From Venturia oleaginea (taxonomy: Eukaryota; Ascomycota; Dothideomycetes; Venturiales; Venturiaceae), in NCBI GenBank assembly GCA_013176395.1, contig JABMLP010000024.1, positions 124,001-188,000 of the forward strand: DNA of 64,000 bases. The letters run 5' to 3'. The notes beneath the pieces were generated by a model. That model made no database searches. It had not been told where the DNA came from and saw only the letters and a list, made by a program, of their open reading frames with translations. The position numbers and the translations under genes were made by a program. Of the stretch, positions 24,101 to 35,641 are shown in pieces (position 1 is the stretch's first letter; each line of letters opens with the position of its first letter).

Positions 24101-25253
24101 GTTGGGTCTCGGCTCTTCTTCAAAGTGAGGATGATCCGGCGACTCTTCCCCATTTGCGGAAGAATTACTAGACACCCCATTTGCAGGCGCCTCCAGTGAC
24201 TTGTTCCAATTATTGGCTATCGGATTGTACCCACCCTTTTGAGGCGAGGCATCAGGCGATGTGCTCATGGCATCATCGTTATGCTGTGCAAATGAAGATT
24301 TCACGGCTGGAGCTGGGGTGCCGAAGAAGTTTTGATTCGACACTTCAGATGTTGCCTCAGCAGGTGGCTTTTCAAACGCGGTTCCTCCGAATGGCTGCTG
24401 GCTTGTGCTAGATGTCGTTCCGAACATGCCAGTCCCATTTGTGCTACCAAAAGTGCTTCCTCCATGCGTACTGCTAAATATTCCACCAGCTGGAGTGGTT
24501 GAAGTCGCGGGCATTCCGAATACGTTGCTGCTAGGCGCAGTTGAGGAGCCAAATATGCCTGTCGATGGAGCCTGTGGAGTAGCTAACGAGAAAGGATTTG
24601 GAGCCTGTTGCTGGCTTCCACCGAACGAAAATATACCTGTCGATGGAGCTGCCGATGCTGGCTGCGATCCCCCAAAGTTGAATCCAAAGCCTCCCTTTGA
24701 GGCACCGTTGGTCGTGTTACTAGATGATACGTTCGCGAAGGGATTGTTCACAGGAACAGAAGGCGAGAAGGCAAAGCCCGTATCCGCACCACCGCTTCCA
24801 AATCCTCCAAAGGACACATTAGGCGATCCGTTCCCAATTGGAGGCGCGCCGTTCGTAGGAGGGAAACTCTGGGTTCCATTAGAGAAAAGGCCTGGTTGTG
24901 GAGTTGAAGGAGATGGGCCGAAGCTGGTAGTAGGACGAGCAGTCGAGCCGCCAGCGCCAGGTCTTGCACCTCTGCCTTTTGCAGCTTTGATTCTACAGGA
25001 ACGAACATTAGCAAACTTGTTCGGATGGTACAAATTCGGCGCATCCGCGGCGCTGGCCATCTTTGTTTGGCCCAGCGCGCATCGCGTCTTCACCAGCAAA
25101 ACACAATGCCACCTACTTTCTATTTGCCAACTGGGCAGCCGTAGCCCGCTTGACAGGATCAGACCGGTCGTCCGGCCCTCCTTCTTGCATTCTCGGATCG
25201 CTGACGTCGTCTTTTGTCAAGTACCTCTCTGCGCCTCGTTTAAGGGCAGACAT
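21191..25253 (-). CDS. NUP2: NUP2-like FG nucleoporin with NUP50-type N-terminus and C-terminal Ran-binding domain
   Basis: A mobile nuclear-basket nucleoporin that in relatives helps importin-alpha cargo release and recycling with Ran-GTP. Exons on the minus strand are 25253-25117 and 24992-21191, with a 124-nt intron (GTAGGT..CCTGTAG), giving 1312 aa. Splicing joins the two halves of the N-terminal motif: MSALKRGAERYLTKDDVSDP, then RATAAQLANRKIKAAKGRGA. That fixes the start and intron. Residues about 50-500 contain GFGF, FSFG, IFGSS and FG spacers. A second FG cluster (GGLFGFGTK units) precedes the end. A central helical segment (about 520-660) holds YWIREQKLSRLNIIYKSFFE. The last ~130 residues form a RanBP1-type domain: EQEKVKASRYDVDPTGKKAA, GVGPVAVLKDQ, and an ending SSEDEAKKFVEVCDAHKNQ. 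Low-complexity coding makes long antisense frames here meaningless. Confidence 0.92.
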
Positions 25254-25838
25254 GAAGGCCACTATCCTCTTGAACAATTATAGGCGCAAAGCGCGTGGAC
25301 GAAGAGGAAAATAGATGTAGAGAGTGTCTACGGAGAGGCTTCCATGCGCGTTGTGGTGGTGTCCGATTGCAGTTGTTGTTTTGGATGGGTAGGGTTTATG
25401 GAGGTGGCTCGGGGTATGCGACGGAATTCGCCCAAAATGGTTGGAAGGCGATGAACAGGTGTGTCTCGAGATGTCTCGGTATTTTGTGTTGATAGGAGGT
25501 CGAGTCGTGTTGGAATGGGTGTTGAAAATGTTGCCGCTCTGTTTTACGCTGACCTAGACCTAAGCCCGGTCGCCTTGGCACGATGACGGCCAAAGAAACA
25601 TTTTTTACTTTACTCTATCGTAGGTTTGCTTATTTTGTTTCAGTTTGATGCTTCCTACTTCTGGTAAATTTCCCATGTCACAATCCTTTGGTGTTGGATT
25701 CTCGAATCCGGAGTAGGAAAGCGAACGGCCTATAAACCACACTTCACAATCGTTGAAGTTTGAAGATATAGGATTCAAAATAATCATTCTAATCTTTACG
25801 CCATCTACTGATGCCCAAACCAGAGCACAATAACCCTC
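25254..25838. other. Intergenic, nucleoporin promoter and arabinitol dehydrogenase 3' flank
   Basis: Both flanking genes are on the minus strand, so this 585 bp holds the NUP2-like promoter (left part) and the 3' untranslated region of the gene at 25839 (right part). No additional gene is visible. Confidence 0.4.
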
Positions 25839-27015
25839 CTAATCAGTGCTCTGTATGATAACCTTGATTGCCCCGGTCTTAGGATCCGCCGCCGTCTTAA
25901 ACGCATCTAAAGCATCATCCAATGTAAACCGATGAGTAACCAATTGCTTCAAATCAATCAATCCACTCTTCAACAACCTGATAGCCCTAGGCCAAGTGTT
26001 GCAGTATCTGTACTGAAGCTTCAAATCCACCTCTTTGACCGAACACTGCATGAATGGAAGCTTAATCTCATTCTTTCCAACACCAATAATGAAAACTGTG
26101 CCTCCAAATTTGACACTGTGGATGGCACCAGCAATCGAAGACTCCACACCAGTACATTCCATAGCAACTGCCGGCTCGTCTCCCTCGGCGAGTTCAACAA
26201 CTCTCTTGGCAAAGTCTTCAGGTGATTCTCCGATTTGCACTTTCAACGTCTTAACTCCCGGAACAGCCTTTGCTGCAAATGCTAATCGTCCTTCATCAAT
26301 GTCTGTGATAATCAGTGGCTCACAACCAGCAGCTCTGCAGCATATGGCTGTGATCAGACCAATTGGTCCAGCTCCGCAGACCATAACCGAGTCGCCTAGT
26401 TTGATGTCCGCCCTCTTGATGCCAGCAAGTGCCACACTCAAAGGTTCCAAAAGTGCTCCATGCTCGTAGTCCAAATTGTCCGGGAGCTTGTGACACCACA
26501 CGGCAGGGTGGTTGACGTATCTTCTGAGCAATCCTGGCACGGGCGGTGTAGAGAGAAACTCGACATTGGGGCACCCATTGTATCGTCCATTGAGGCATGG
26601 TTCACAGGCCATGCAAGGAATGTTCGGCTCGATTGCGACGCGGTCGCCTGGCTTTAGAGACTTAACAGAGGAGTGTACAGCGAGTACTTGGCCTGCGGAT
26701 TCGTGGCCTAGGATATGGTCTTCTCGGACGACCATGGTAGGACCGATGCAGCCAGCGTGCCAGAAGTGAATGTCTGAGCTGTAGAGATAAGAGGTTTAGC
26801 ACTATGAATGCTGTACGAGAGTAGCGAGGCAGAACAAACCCGCATATTCCTGTGCTCTTAACAGCAATAGTAACTTCGCCGGGCTTGAGTGTGCTGCCGC
26901 TTTCGAGAGACTCAAGACTGGGCTCTGCCGGAGCGATCCATAAATCGTGACCTGGGTTGGTGTAAACCCCAATGTTAGCCTTGCTGGGCTTCACCTCGGT
27001 GACGGTGGTATACAT
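25839..27015 (-). CDS. lad1: L-arabinitol 4-dehydrogenase (LAD1/LadA)
   Basis: NAD-dependent oxidation of L-arabinitol to L-xylulose (EC 1.1.1.12), the second step of the fungal L-arabinose catabolic pathway, cytosolic. Exons on the minus strand are 27015-26840 and 26778-25839, with a 61-nt intron (GTTTGT..CTACAG), giving 371 aa. It is a medium-chain zinc dehydrogenase. Catalytic-zinc ligands lie in [15 protein letters not shown] (rebuilt by the splice) and GHESAG. Structural-zinc cysteines are in [15 protein letters not shown], the Rossmann glycine motif is CGAGPIGL, and the cofactor-binding strand ends in ITDID. Segments [27 protein letters not shown] and [17 protein letters not shown] closely match characterised Trichoderma and Aspergillus enzymes. 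This favours LAD over xylitol or sorbitol dehydrogenase, though these are close paralogues. Confidence 0.9.
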
Positions 27016-27937
27016 GGTTAAAAGTATTCGATATGAAGAATGGTAGAAGTTGCTTCAAGGAAAGGAATGAAGTTCAGGAATAAATGAAGAGGGGTGAGTT
27101 TGGGGTAGCATCTCAATTGGGACTTCACGATAGTGCCAATGCATGGTGGAGTAACGACACCCCACCAAAATCTTAGTGATCATGGGAAGCTCGACATGAT
27201 GATTGGTGGATTTGAGTGGAACGTTAGGTCTGTTTATTAGCTGAGAGCGTGACAGAGGAAGAAAAGATGCTTGACGTGGTCGAGATCGTGTTGTGGTTCG
27301 GAGAGGATTGACGCGAACCTTGCGCGATCGGAGTCAGCGGGGAATGGAGAAATATCTGATTAACTAGTAGTTTCAAAGTGAGGGTCCCGAGGAGTTGAGC
27401 ATTCTCTGTGACTTGAAGAAGTTAATTATCACATGAAAAAGCTAATCAAACGAGTGTTCAACTTTCTCGATGTTAGGGGCATTACTAGACATACACTTCC
27501 TCAGCCTTGTCGAGTGATCGGCTCAATGGATAGCCATGGATAGCCACGAGAAGCTCACGATATCCATTGAGGAATGATACCGATGAAATGCTCAACAATG
27601 CGAGAAACAAAGTCACCAGGAATTTGGCAACAATAATACTAGTTCCAATCGATGACAGTTGAAAGATAGACAATTTCCAATGCAGTACCTTATTCGTAGT
27701 ATTCTTAGCGAGGTCAGCATCGCTTCCATTCTCGCAATATGATCAGGCATCTCGAAATTTATCAATTCTTATCCAGGAAAAGCAGAGACCACCCAGGCAG
27801 AGACCATCCAGCCTGTAGTACTGAACACCCACCCATTGAAATAGATACAAATAATAGTCGATCGCTTCATTCAATTTACGCTAAAATGTGAAGGTGTATC
27901 GTAGGAAAGGGAATCATGAACAAAATTAGCCCTGCCC
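27016..27937. promoter_or_regulatory. Promoter region of lad1, with one CreA-like site, and gap to the RING gene
   Basis: Of this 922 bp, the part right of 27015 is the lad1 promoter on the minus strand. CCCCAC at 27160-27165 (GTGGGG on the minus strand, about 145 bp upstream of the start codon) matches the SYGGRG consensus of the carbon-catabolite repressor CreA/Cre1. That would fit a sugar-catabolic gene. A single 6-mer is weak evidence. No GGCTAA-type Xyr1/XlnR site was noticed close to the start. Short frames further right (27485-27673) were not accepted. Confidence 0.25.
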
Positions 27938-28945
27938 TCAGGTTTGCCTCCGCCGGAAGAGGTTAGACAGTGTACTCGTCGATCTACGGACTGGCGACTG
28001 CCTGGTGCTCGACTGCCCGGTGCTCGACTGACTGGCACTCTCTACACTCTCTGCCATCCTCTGCACTGCGTCTCTCATTCCCTCTTCAACGCTCTTCCTG
28101 CAGTGCGGACAAGTGTTATGCTCTTGAAGCCAAACACGAATGCATTCCATATGAAACCAGTGATCGCAGGGCAGTTTCGTCACCTCATTCCCAACAGGGA
28201 CCTCATCCATACAGATCGAGCATTCGCCCTTGGTAGCCACTTCCTGCCCTGTGCCATCACCTACCATAGCTCTTGTGAGTGGCAACCTGGGCAGCGAAGC
28301 GATAATCTCTTCTGAGGCAGGTGGTGCCGCGGTGCTCGACTGGTGCTGTTCCATAAATTGAGAGACGGCTCGATCAAAGTCCTCCTGTGTGTGTAGGTAG
28401 TCTCCCATATTGACTACCGGAGCTCCCATTCCTGCGAACAAGTAGCCCATGATGTTGGCAAGGGGGTTGGTGTCTTCGATCCGGGCATGATTTTGACGCG
28501 AGTTATTGTTTGGATCATTTGGTTGTTGTTGTCCAAAGAATGTATTCATCAGATTATGCGGTCCTGGAGGTGCCTGTGCTGGTCCTGGAACCATGCTAGC
28601 TAACAGTTGCATGAAGTTGTTGGTGAAGTCTTGCCCTTCGTTGGGTTGCGGTGAGCCGGTGACGAAAGTGCCAGATATGGAGTAGCCACCAAGTGGAGAT
28701 TGGTCCATGCGTATGGTGTGTGCCGCGCCGAAGTTCTGAAAGCCAGGCATGGATTGCTGCTGCTGCTGAGACTGCATATGCTCTTGATGTGGTAAACCGT
28801 CGTGGCGTGTTGTGTCTTCCAATATCTCCACAAACTCTGACTGACACTCTGGGCAGATCAAGCCGTGCTCTTGCCTGTACCATTCCTCCTCGCATTCATG
28901 GCACATTACCATTTGTGGATCGGGGCTCCGGGTTGACGAAGCCAT
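27938..28945 (-). CDS. RING-H2 E3 ubiquitin ligase, RNF126/RNF115-like
   Basis: A single-exon gene, 335 aa. The N-terminal zinc ribbon (CHECEEEWYRQEHGLICPEC, residues about 15-34) is the type that binds ubiquitin or HSP/BAG6 clients in RNF126-family ligases. The RING-H2 domain at about 241-283 has all eight ligands: CSICMDEV, LPCDHWFHMECI, and CPHC. Between them lies a Gln/Pro/Asn-rich linker with a predicted helical part (NPLANIMGYLFAGMGAPVVN). The C-terminus is a Ser/Thr-rich tail ending in FRRRQT, with short repeats of a TGQSSTRQS kind. Role in substrate ubiquitination is inferred from domains. Confidence 0.9.
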   Translation of the reverse strand: MASSTRSPDPQMVMCHECEEEWYRQEHGLICPECQSEFVEILEDTTRHDGLPHQEHMQSQQQQQSMPGFQNFGAAHTIRMDQSPLGGYSISGTFVTGSPQPNEGQDFTNNFMQLLASMVPGPAQAPPGPHNLMNTFFGQQQPNDPNNNSRQNHARIEDTNPLANIMGYLFAGMGAPVVNMGDYLHTQEDFDRAVSQFMEQHQSSTAAPPASEEIIASLPRLPLTRAMVGDGTGQEVATKGECSICMDEVPVGNEVTKLPCDHWFHMECIRVWLQEHNTCPHCRKSVEEGMRDAVQRMAESVESASQSSTGQSSTRQSPVRRSTSTLSNLFRRRQT

Positions 28946-29827
28946 GGCGCTCTGGTGTAGTCGGAAAGTGCTCTCGGGAATCTGGGTGCTCTAAGATACG
29001 GCTGCGGTGACGGATATGTAGTCGATAGGAGATAGGAAGGTGTTTGGTGATTGCAGTCGTGACTGAATGAAAATGCAATGTTTGGGTGAAAGAGAGCATG
29101 ACGTGTTTCGCTTGCATAAGCCACACTCCGGGAGATACCCGCCGACAATGTGTTGTACCATAGTATAAACACAGACCGTGACACAGACCGTGACCCGGCC
29201 AAGCACTCGGGCCTCTTTTGTTATTAAAGTGATCTTTAAGTGGCCAAATTTCACGACTTAAGACCATATCACATTTAAAAAACTCGTTGGATGTTCGAAA
29301 TCACAAAGAAACTGATTTATGGGCCGCACCGCGGTATCCTATGCATCACGAATTCCTGGTGACAGATCTCTCAGAACAAACTCTGGGCATTCTTGACTAG
29401 TGGTCCAAGAGCTCGATGAACTCAAAAGCTGTCTCGAAGTTTCCAGCACCTACACGAGGAATTCTATTTACATCTTATCCATGCATGCGCAGAATAGAGA
29501 ATAACCGTGCGAGGCGAGGAACCAAAACCTCGAGTTTATTTTAAGTCCATTCCTGAAAGTACTACGACTATTCCTAGAAATACCTCATAGTACTATAACG
29601 ATCTCAACTCGGCCTTTACTGCGCTAGAGGCCTTAGATTCCGGCTTCCGCAGCGGATTGCACCTCTTTAACACACACAATACTCGTCTCTTGCAAAATAG
29701 TACGCACACAGACAAGCCGATAAGTGAACCAACTCTTCCGGCTCACAGAGCCCATCTTCACGATCTCATAATCTTGAGATAAGAACTACAATTATGTGAA
29801 GCAGTATGTTGGCACAAAGTCTGACTT
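28946..29827. other. Intergenic, RING-gene promoter and degenerate sequence left of the NAT relic
   Basis: The right flank of 28945 is the RING-gene promoter. A short perfect direct repeat (ACACAGACCGTGAC) occurs twice in tandem at about 29169-29195. From 29280 to 29827 the sequence is AT-richer, with frequent stops in all frames, and may contain the decayed remainder of the acetyltransferase relic. Confidence 0.35.
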
Positions 29828-30187
29828 CTAGTCGTTATTCTGCTCGTATATCCACCGCTTGCACGCAGGGTCTGTATACTCAGGGATTGTATCGTTGCGA
29901 AGACGTGAGGTTGTGAACCCAATGCAAGTTCCACCGCATTGCCGTTCTACGAACTTCTTGTATAGATCTTCAGTTGCCAAAGATTTGACAACATCCTTTG
30001 TGTAATGCATGTTCAGGTTTTCGAAAGGACAGGCCTGCATCTGGTATTTTTGTATTCGCTGTAGGTGTTCGAGGCCATAAGCGGAGGCGACAGTTTCGAA
30101 GGTTGGACGGGTAATATCTAGGAGGCCAATTTGCAAGAGATAAGCGTCGACTTGATCAGGAGCGTGGAGGACTTCCCGGAAGACCAT
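29828..30187 (-). pseudogene. Truncated arylamine N-acetyltransferase relic
   Basis: From ATG 30187 the frame encodes 119 aa. The first ~95 match the N-terminal third of fungal NATs: VDAYLLQIGLLD, YQMQACPFENLNMHYTKDV, and QCGGTCIGF, where the Cys of GGTC is the position of the catalytic cysteine. The family normally continues for about 200 more residues carrying the catalytic His and Asp. Here the frame runs into unrelated text (RWIYEQNND) and stops. No downstream sequence shows the rest of the domain. It is therefore most likely a 3'-truncated or decayed copy. An intron leading to a distant exon cannot be excluded, but none is evident. Confidence 0.6.
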
Positions 30188-30658
30188 GGGAGAAGTGGGT
30201 TGCTTAGCTGTAGGAGATGCAATTGGCCTCTAGTACTTTGCCGTATACTTTCATCATGCGGGCCGGGTGAGCTCAACGGGGCTGCTATATCGCAGTACTA
30301 GGAACAGAAGCATTGAGATGCCAGCCTTACGAATGCTTTTGCGTTGATACTCTACGGGTTGGCCTATTAGTATTGATAAGAGGTTGTTGTCTAGAGCCCA
30401 GATCGGGATATGTTTTGCCTCCAACCTCCGCTTTGAACGCGACATCCATCTATGGGGACTCACCTTATTGTTTTTGATGTCGAGCTGATGTTGCTAGGCT
30501 AATAGTGTGGGGAATGAGCTTGATGAGGCTGAAATTCAGGGGTGTGAAACAGCAAAGGCGGGTGAAGCAGTGAGCCTCGGACCATTAAAGCTACACCAAG
30601 CAACGATATGTGCCTGCCAAGTCAAAGCCATTCAATCATCCCGACAATCATAGTAACC
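30188..30658. other. Gap between NAT relic (-) and amidase (+)
   Basis: This 471-bp divergent interval presumably contains the amidase promoter. A second in-frame ATG at 30608 would extend the amidase by 17 residues. No other gene is seen. Confidence 0.35.
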
Positions 30659-32544
30659 ATGGCAGAGTTCTACAACTACCCAAATCCAAAGAAAACTGAG
30701 ATCCCGTACAAAGCGCCGCCGAAGGACAACAACCCCATAGTCCGAGGCCTCCCTCTGGTTATCGCAGCCTCGCTTGTCGCATCCCTCTCACCCGTGTCAA
30801 CATTTCTGTATAACAATGCTGGCTTCGACTGCTTAAGGAAGCTCAAGAAAGAGTTGGATCGAGTCGAGTGCCGCTTCGATCCCACCGTAATCCCGCTCAA
30901 ATCTGGAGATGCACCAGTCCCTAGCTACACCGAGGAGCAAGCTCTCAGGCCTCCTCCTGAAGCTGCGAGTCGCTTCTACTCCGTAAAGGACTACCATGAA
31001 GCCTACAAGTCTGGAGAATTCACGCCTACCGATGTTGCCAATGCGCTCCTCCCCCTGATCCGCAGAGATGTTGCGAATCGGACTTCACACTCGACAGCAT
31101 TCCTCTCGACACGTGTTGATCTGGTGCTTCGGGCAGCCGAGGAATCAACGGCTCGATATGCTGCTGGGAAGTCACTTGGTGTGCTCGACGGAGTGCCAGT
31201 TGCTGTCAAGGATGAGGTGGATGTCAAGGGCTACAAAAACTGCTGGGATACCAAGAAGGACTTTACGAGTGCGCTCGACGAGACAAGCTGGTGTGTGCTG
31301 AAATGGGAAGAGCAAGGTGCTGTCAATGTTGGAAAGACGAACATGCATGAAATTGGCATGGATACTACCAACAATAATCCCGTTTGCGGCACACCACTGA
31401 ATCCTTACAACGAGAAATACTACACGGGAGGCTCTTCTGGTGGAAGCGGCTATGCTGTAGGAGCAGGCCTGGTGCCAATCGCTCTTGGCTGTGGTAAGAT
31501 GATGCCAGCAACCTTTGAAAGATGAATCGCTAACAAGGAACAGACGGAGGCGGAAGCATCAGAATCCCATCATCCTACTGCGGAATTTACGGCCTCAAAA
31601 CGTCCCACAATCGCGTCTCTCCTCGTCCGACGCCCTCCATCGCAGGAACAAACACTGTAGTAGGTCCTATGGCCGTAGATATGGCTTCCTTAGAGGTGGC
31701 ATATCGCGTCATGGCCACGCCCGACCCCTTCGAAACAAGCTCATCCATGTACCCAGCCCCGCGTCCATCTACATCCCATCAAAAAGTCATAGGCGTCTAT
31801 AAACACTGGATGGATCGAGCGGATGCGCCTGTGAAGTCACTCTGCGAAGCAGCGATTTCAAACTACGCCAAACTCGGGTACGAGATCATAGATATACATA
31901 TCCCACTGATCCATGACGGACAAACCGCCCATGCCCTTACCATTCTCAGTGAAGCCGTGAATGGATTCCCGGACACGTCTTTCCTATCCCCAGCAACACG
32001 TATCCTTCTTGAAGTGGGCGGGAAAGCTACAGCTTCCGATTTCCTGCAAGCGCAACGAGTTCGATCACTCTTAATGTCTCACCTCGCTGCCTTGTACAAG
32101 CAATATCCCGGCCTGATGATTATTACGCCCACCACACCTACTGTCGGTTGGCCCATCAAGAGTCCCTCGGACTTAAAGTATGGTGTCACGGATGGAGATA
32201 TGAGTATCAGGAGTATGGAATATGTCTGGCTCGCAAACTTTACAGGATGTCCGTGTCTCCAGATGCCTGTCGGTTATGCGAAAGCGGCCAAGGGGGGTGG
32301 TATCGTACCTATTGGTATGATGGCTATGGGTGAATGGGGCAGTGAGGATCAGCTAATTGAGTGGGGGTTTGAGGGAGAGAAGTATCTGAATGAGGTTGTG
32401 TCGGGTGGAAGACCGAAGAGTGCTGCTTGGGTGGATGTTATTGGAGAGGCGGCGAAGGCGAGTAGAAAGACGAATGCGGTCGATGAAGCGGTGCGAAAGA
32501 CGGAGGTTGAGCCGAATGCGAATGCTGCTTTGTCGCAGGATTGA
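30659..32544 (+). CDS. Amidase (amidase-signature family)
   Basis: Hydrolyses a C-N amide bond; substrate unknown. Exons are 30659-31493 and 31544-32544, with a 50-nt intron (GTAAGA..GAACAG), giving 611 aa. The Lys-cisSer-Ser triad is visible: Lys184 in PVAVKDEVDV, the cis Ser in TGGSSGGSGYAVGAG (about residue 259), and the nucleophile Ser283 in DGGGSIRIPSSYCG. Exon joining creates the GCDGGGS motif, which confirms the splice. An N-terminal hydrophobic stretch (GLPLVIAASLVASLSPVSTF, residues about 30-49) could be a membrane anchor or buried helix. The start at 30659 is preferred because family members begin with a short MAEF-like N-terminus. The upstream ATG at 30608 is in frame. Confidence 0.88.
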
Positions 32545-33473
32545 GTTCTAGGATGTTGGTCAAACGGTCGTGTCTTGGATTGGTTTTTTGCGGTGTTCGT
32601 TTGTAAGATAGAATACTCTGTTTGAGTTGAGTTGATCTATTGCCGGCGATTGCTGAGGTCTCAGGGAAATACCCACAAGAGGTCTGCAGCAAGCCAGAAA
32701 GGTAAGGTAGGGTTGATCTTGGACGAATGAGACATGCAGCCTGGTGGCGTGATGGATGTATCTAGTTCCCAATGATGCTAGCAAACAGTCCATCTCAGAA
32801 TCCTCCTTTGTCTCGAGGCCGGCGCTCCGCACATTTCACTCCACCACTTGTTGCGTCCTTCCCAGAGTCCCGCGTCGACCCGCGACCTCGAAAACAACGC
32901 GTCGGAAGTTGTGTCACGCGAGATATATACCCAGTCACATTTGGGTGGTGATACAGATATCTGATATGCAAGGCTAACCTATTACTTCCTCGGGTATGCA
33001 TATGCATTGCATGTTTGCTGCAAATGGGGCGCATGTCTCGGGCTGCCTTTGGGATTTCGGTTCAGGAGGCTGCATCTTTCAAAAGGTATAAAAGGTATGT
33101 CCCGCGATTTCGAGGACTCTGTTCCCATTACTGTGTATCTCCCTATCTTTCTTCCATCATAGCCTTACTCCTTCGCTCTTTCATACACAAGCGAACTTGA
33201 GTGAAGTCATCCACACTGCCAGACAAAACGCCAAAAACTCAATCGACAAGAATATCCGTCTCTAGTACCTCCATACCACACTCCAAACTCCAAGCCATTT
33301 CCGAACCTTATCCAAAGAGCAGCCATGCTCACTGAGAAGACTAGAGAAGTCTCCAACATAAGCCTATAAAGCACAATCGTACGCTCTAGCAACCATTGTC
33401 CATCACAACCGTACTACGCCCAAGTTTTGATAATGTCCTCCGACAGCCAGCGCAAAGCCAACCACTCCATTGA
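32545..33473. other. Convergent gap between amidase and AMP-ligase, with a possible extra ligase exon
   Basis: It contains both 3' untranslated regions. On the minus strand, at 33403-33490, an alternative frame of the ligase 3' end encodes a hydrophobic helix (see findings). If used, the ligase would end at 33403. Nothing else is supported. A repeated AAAAGGTATAAAAGGTATGT lies at about 33079-33099. Confidence 0.35.
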
Positions 33474-35641
33474 TCAACAGAAAAACGCCTTCGACCATGA
33501 GAAGAATCGTCCCAGAGCGGTTCGGGATGTCTTTTGAACAACGGCCTGCCGCCATGAAGTCTTCCTAGTTGTTCCATTGCGGCCACCTTCTGCTGAGGTT
33601 ATTGTCTCCGAGAAGTCTGGCTGCCTTGCTGGCATCGACTCTGCTGAAGTGACAGACCCATTGGTGCGGCTGGAGCCTGCAATCGAAGACTTCGCAGTCG
33701 TTGGGTATGTTTGGGCGGTTGAGAAAGAGAAGCCTCTCGAGGTGCGCTCAGCGTTTTGGATCTCCTCCCTTATGAGCGTGGGCGCAACCGTTTTACTTGC
33801 TCTGTCCTTCAACAACCGTCGCTCGGTCTTGCCCGTCGCACTTTTCGGAATACTGGCGATAGACTCGAACTCGGCTGGGATCTCGTACGAGCTGAGATAC
33901 TCTCTCAGATAGCTCCTGATTTCCGCCTCCACAAACTTGGTGCCCTCTCGAACGACGATGTAGGCACGAACCAAATCACCCTTGGAACTTGCACCCTCGA
34001 TACCAATGACAGCGGCGTCCTTGATACTGTGGTGTTGCTTGAGTCTAGCCTCCACTTCGGCCGGGCTGACTTGGTATGCATTCACTTTGATAATGTCTTT
34101 TTTGCGGCCACTGAAAAAGATCTTGCCATTGGACTTGTGGCCATAATCACCCGTGCTGAGCCATCCACCATCGGCGAATGCCTTGGCGGAAGCTTCAGGG
34201 TTGTCAATGTAGCCCAACATCATGCAAGGGCCTTTCACAAGGATCTCACCGCTCTCTCCTTCTGAGACCTCTGTTCCTGAGTCATCGACAATTCTAGGGT
34301 CCCCAAGTCAGTTCTTAACTTCTTGCGCAACCTATTTTGAACTTACTTTGCACCTTCTAACATCGGCAGAAGTCGACCAACGCTGTCGTCCGTATGCCGC
34401 TCTGGCCATTCACCTGAGGTTATCCATCCCGCTTCCGTCATCCCATATACAGGCTGGATCCGCGCATCTTTGTGAAAGACGCCAAAAAGCGGATTCTCAG
34501 GACCATACGACATAGAATCACCGCCAAACCAGAGCTGACGCACCGACTTCAGATTCTCCGAGGTGCAGAGTGCTCCCTCTGAACAATTCGCACAGAGTGC
34601 TCCGTCAGTGCAAGGAACTTCGGGAATGCATATCGGAGATTGTGCAAGCTTTGCGGACTGTGCCATTGGCTCCACGACTGGCGGTGGCGCGAATAGTTCG
34701 CTGATTTGGAAGTCTCTAATTGCAGTCACGTAGGGTTTCAAGGCCCATCGCGGCATTATATACGTTGCGATACCCTCGCGAATCGACGCTGGCACGATTG
34801 GCGTTGCGAATACATGGAAAGGGGGCAGTGCCACCAGTCTTCGAGGAGTGTATGGGAGTCCTTCCACTGTCTTGCGTGCTTTGACTTGCTCCACATGGTA
34901 TGAGTGCGAAAGCTCCGCCGCTTTGAAAAGACCAGAAGTGCCACTTGTCGTGGCGTAATGTGCAACAGTCGTATCCGGATCATTCACGAATACCCAATTC
35001 TCCTCGCCATATTGCAATAAAGCTTCCCAGGATTTCAATCCGTAGGACTGAAGGCGTTCGTCTTGTCGGTTTTCGCGAACATCGAAGAGAAAAATATTTT
35101 TGTTGGTCACACCGAACTTCTTCACCGCTGGAATTACCTGGTCCAATTTCGGAGGCTCGACGATAATCAATTTGGGCTTGGTCAATTTCATGTGGTGGAG
35201 TAGTCTGTCGGTCCTCGTCGCGGGATTGACTCCAGTGAAGACAGCTGTTTGAAGTGGTTAGCTCATCAGCTTTGTGGGAATAATCATCACAAGTTTACCT
35301 CCAGCACCCATGATTCCGAGATAAAGTGGATGCCACATAATCTGTTGGCAGTTATTACAGCTACGTCAAGACTGATGAAGATACTCACATCGTTGAAGCT
35401 CATCACCAAAACGCAATCGCCTGGCTGGATACCATGGGCACGCAATCCAGCCGTTATCTTTCGAACCGTTGAGTATATCTCGTTGTATGTGAGGCATCGA
35501 TCTGGCTTTGAGGCATCGATCAAGAGCTACGAAATTGTTAGCCTTGTGATACGACATGGACTGGTGAATAGAGTAGTCTACCGGGGCATCCTTATTTGCT
35601 ATTGCAACCGTCGAATCGAATACGCAATCGAGAAGACTCAT
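33474..35641 (-). CDS. AMP-dependent acyl-CoA ligase, 4-coumarate:CoA ligase-like
   Basis: An adenylate-forming enzyme: carboxylic acid + ATP to acyl-AMP, then acyl-CoA in most relatives; substrate unknown. Five exons on the minus strand: 35641-35582, 35526-35389, 35341-35299, 35244-34347 and 34293-33474. Introns are 47-55 nt, and the total is 652 aa. Family landmarks are GLRAHGIQPGDCVLVMSFND, GIMGAGGAVFTGVNP (created by splicing), the P-loop variant TSGTSGLFKAAELSH (usually SSGTTGLPK), VYGMTEAGW, WLSTGDYGH (Asp ligand), and GRKKDIIKVNAYQVSP. The catalytic lysine region is PKSATGKTERRLLKD. The middle has a Cys/Gly insertion with a repeated GALC motif. About 105 residues after the usual end are Ser/Thr-rich, and no peroxisomal SKL is present. 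It is divergent from the TmpA-like gene 1.3 kb away. Confidence 0.85.

Noticed and set aside
21474..25283. Several long frames (about 250-300 codons) antisense to or out of frame with the nucleoporin gene
   Set aside because: They arise from the repetitive Ser/Thr/Pro/FG-coding sequence. They are low-complexity, and the minus-strand NUP2-like frame with RanBD explains the region.
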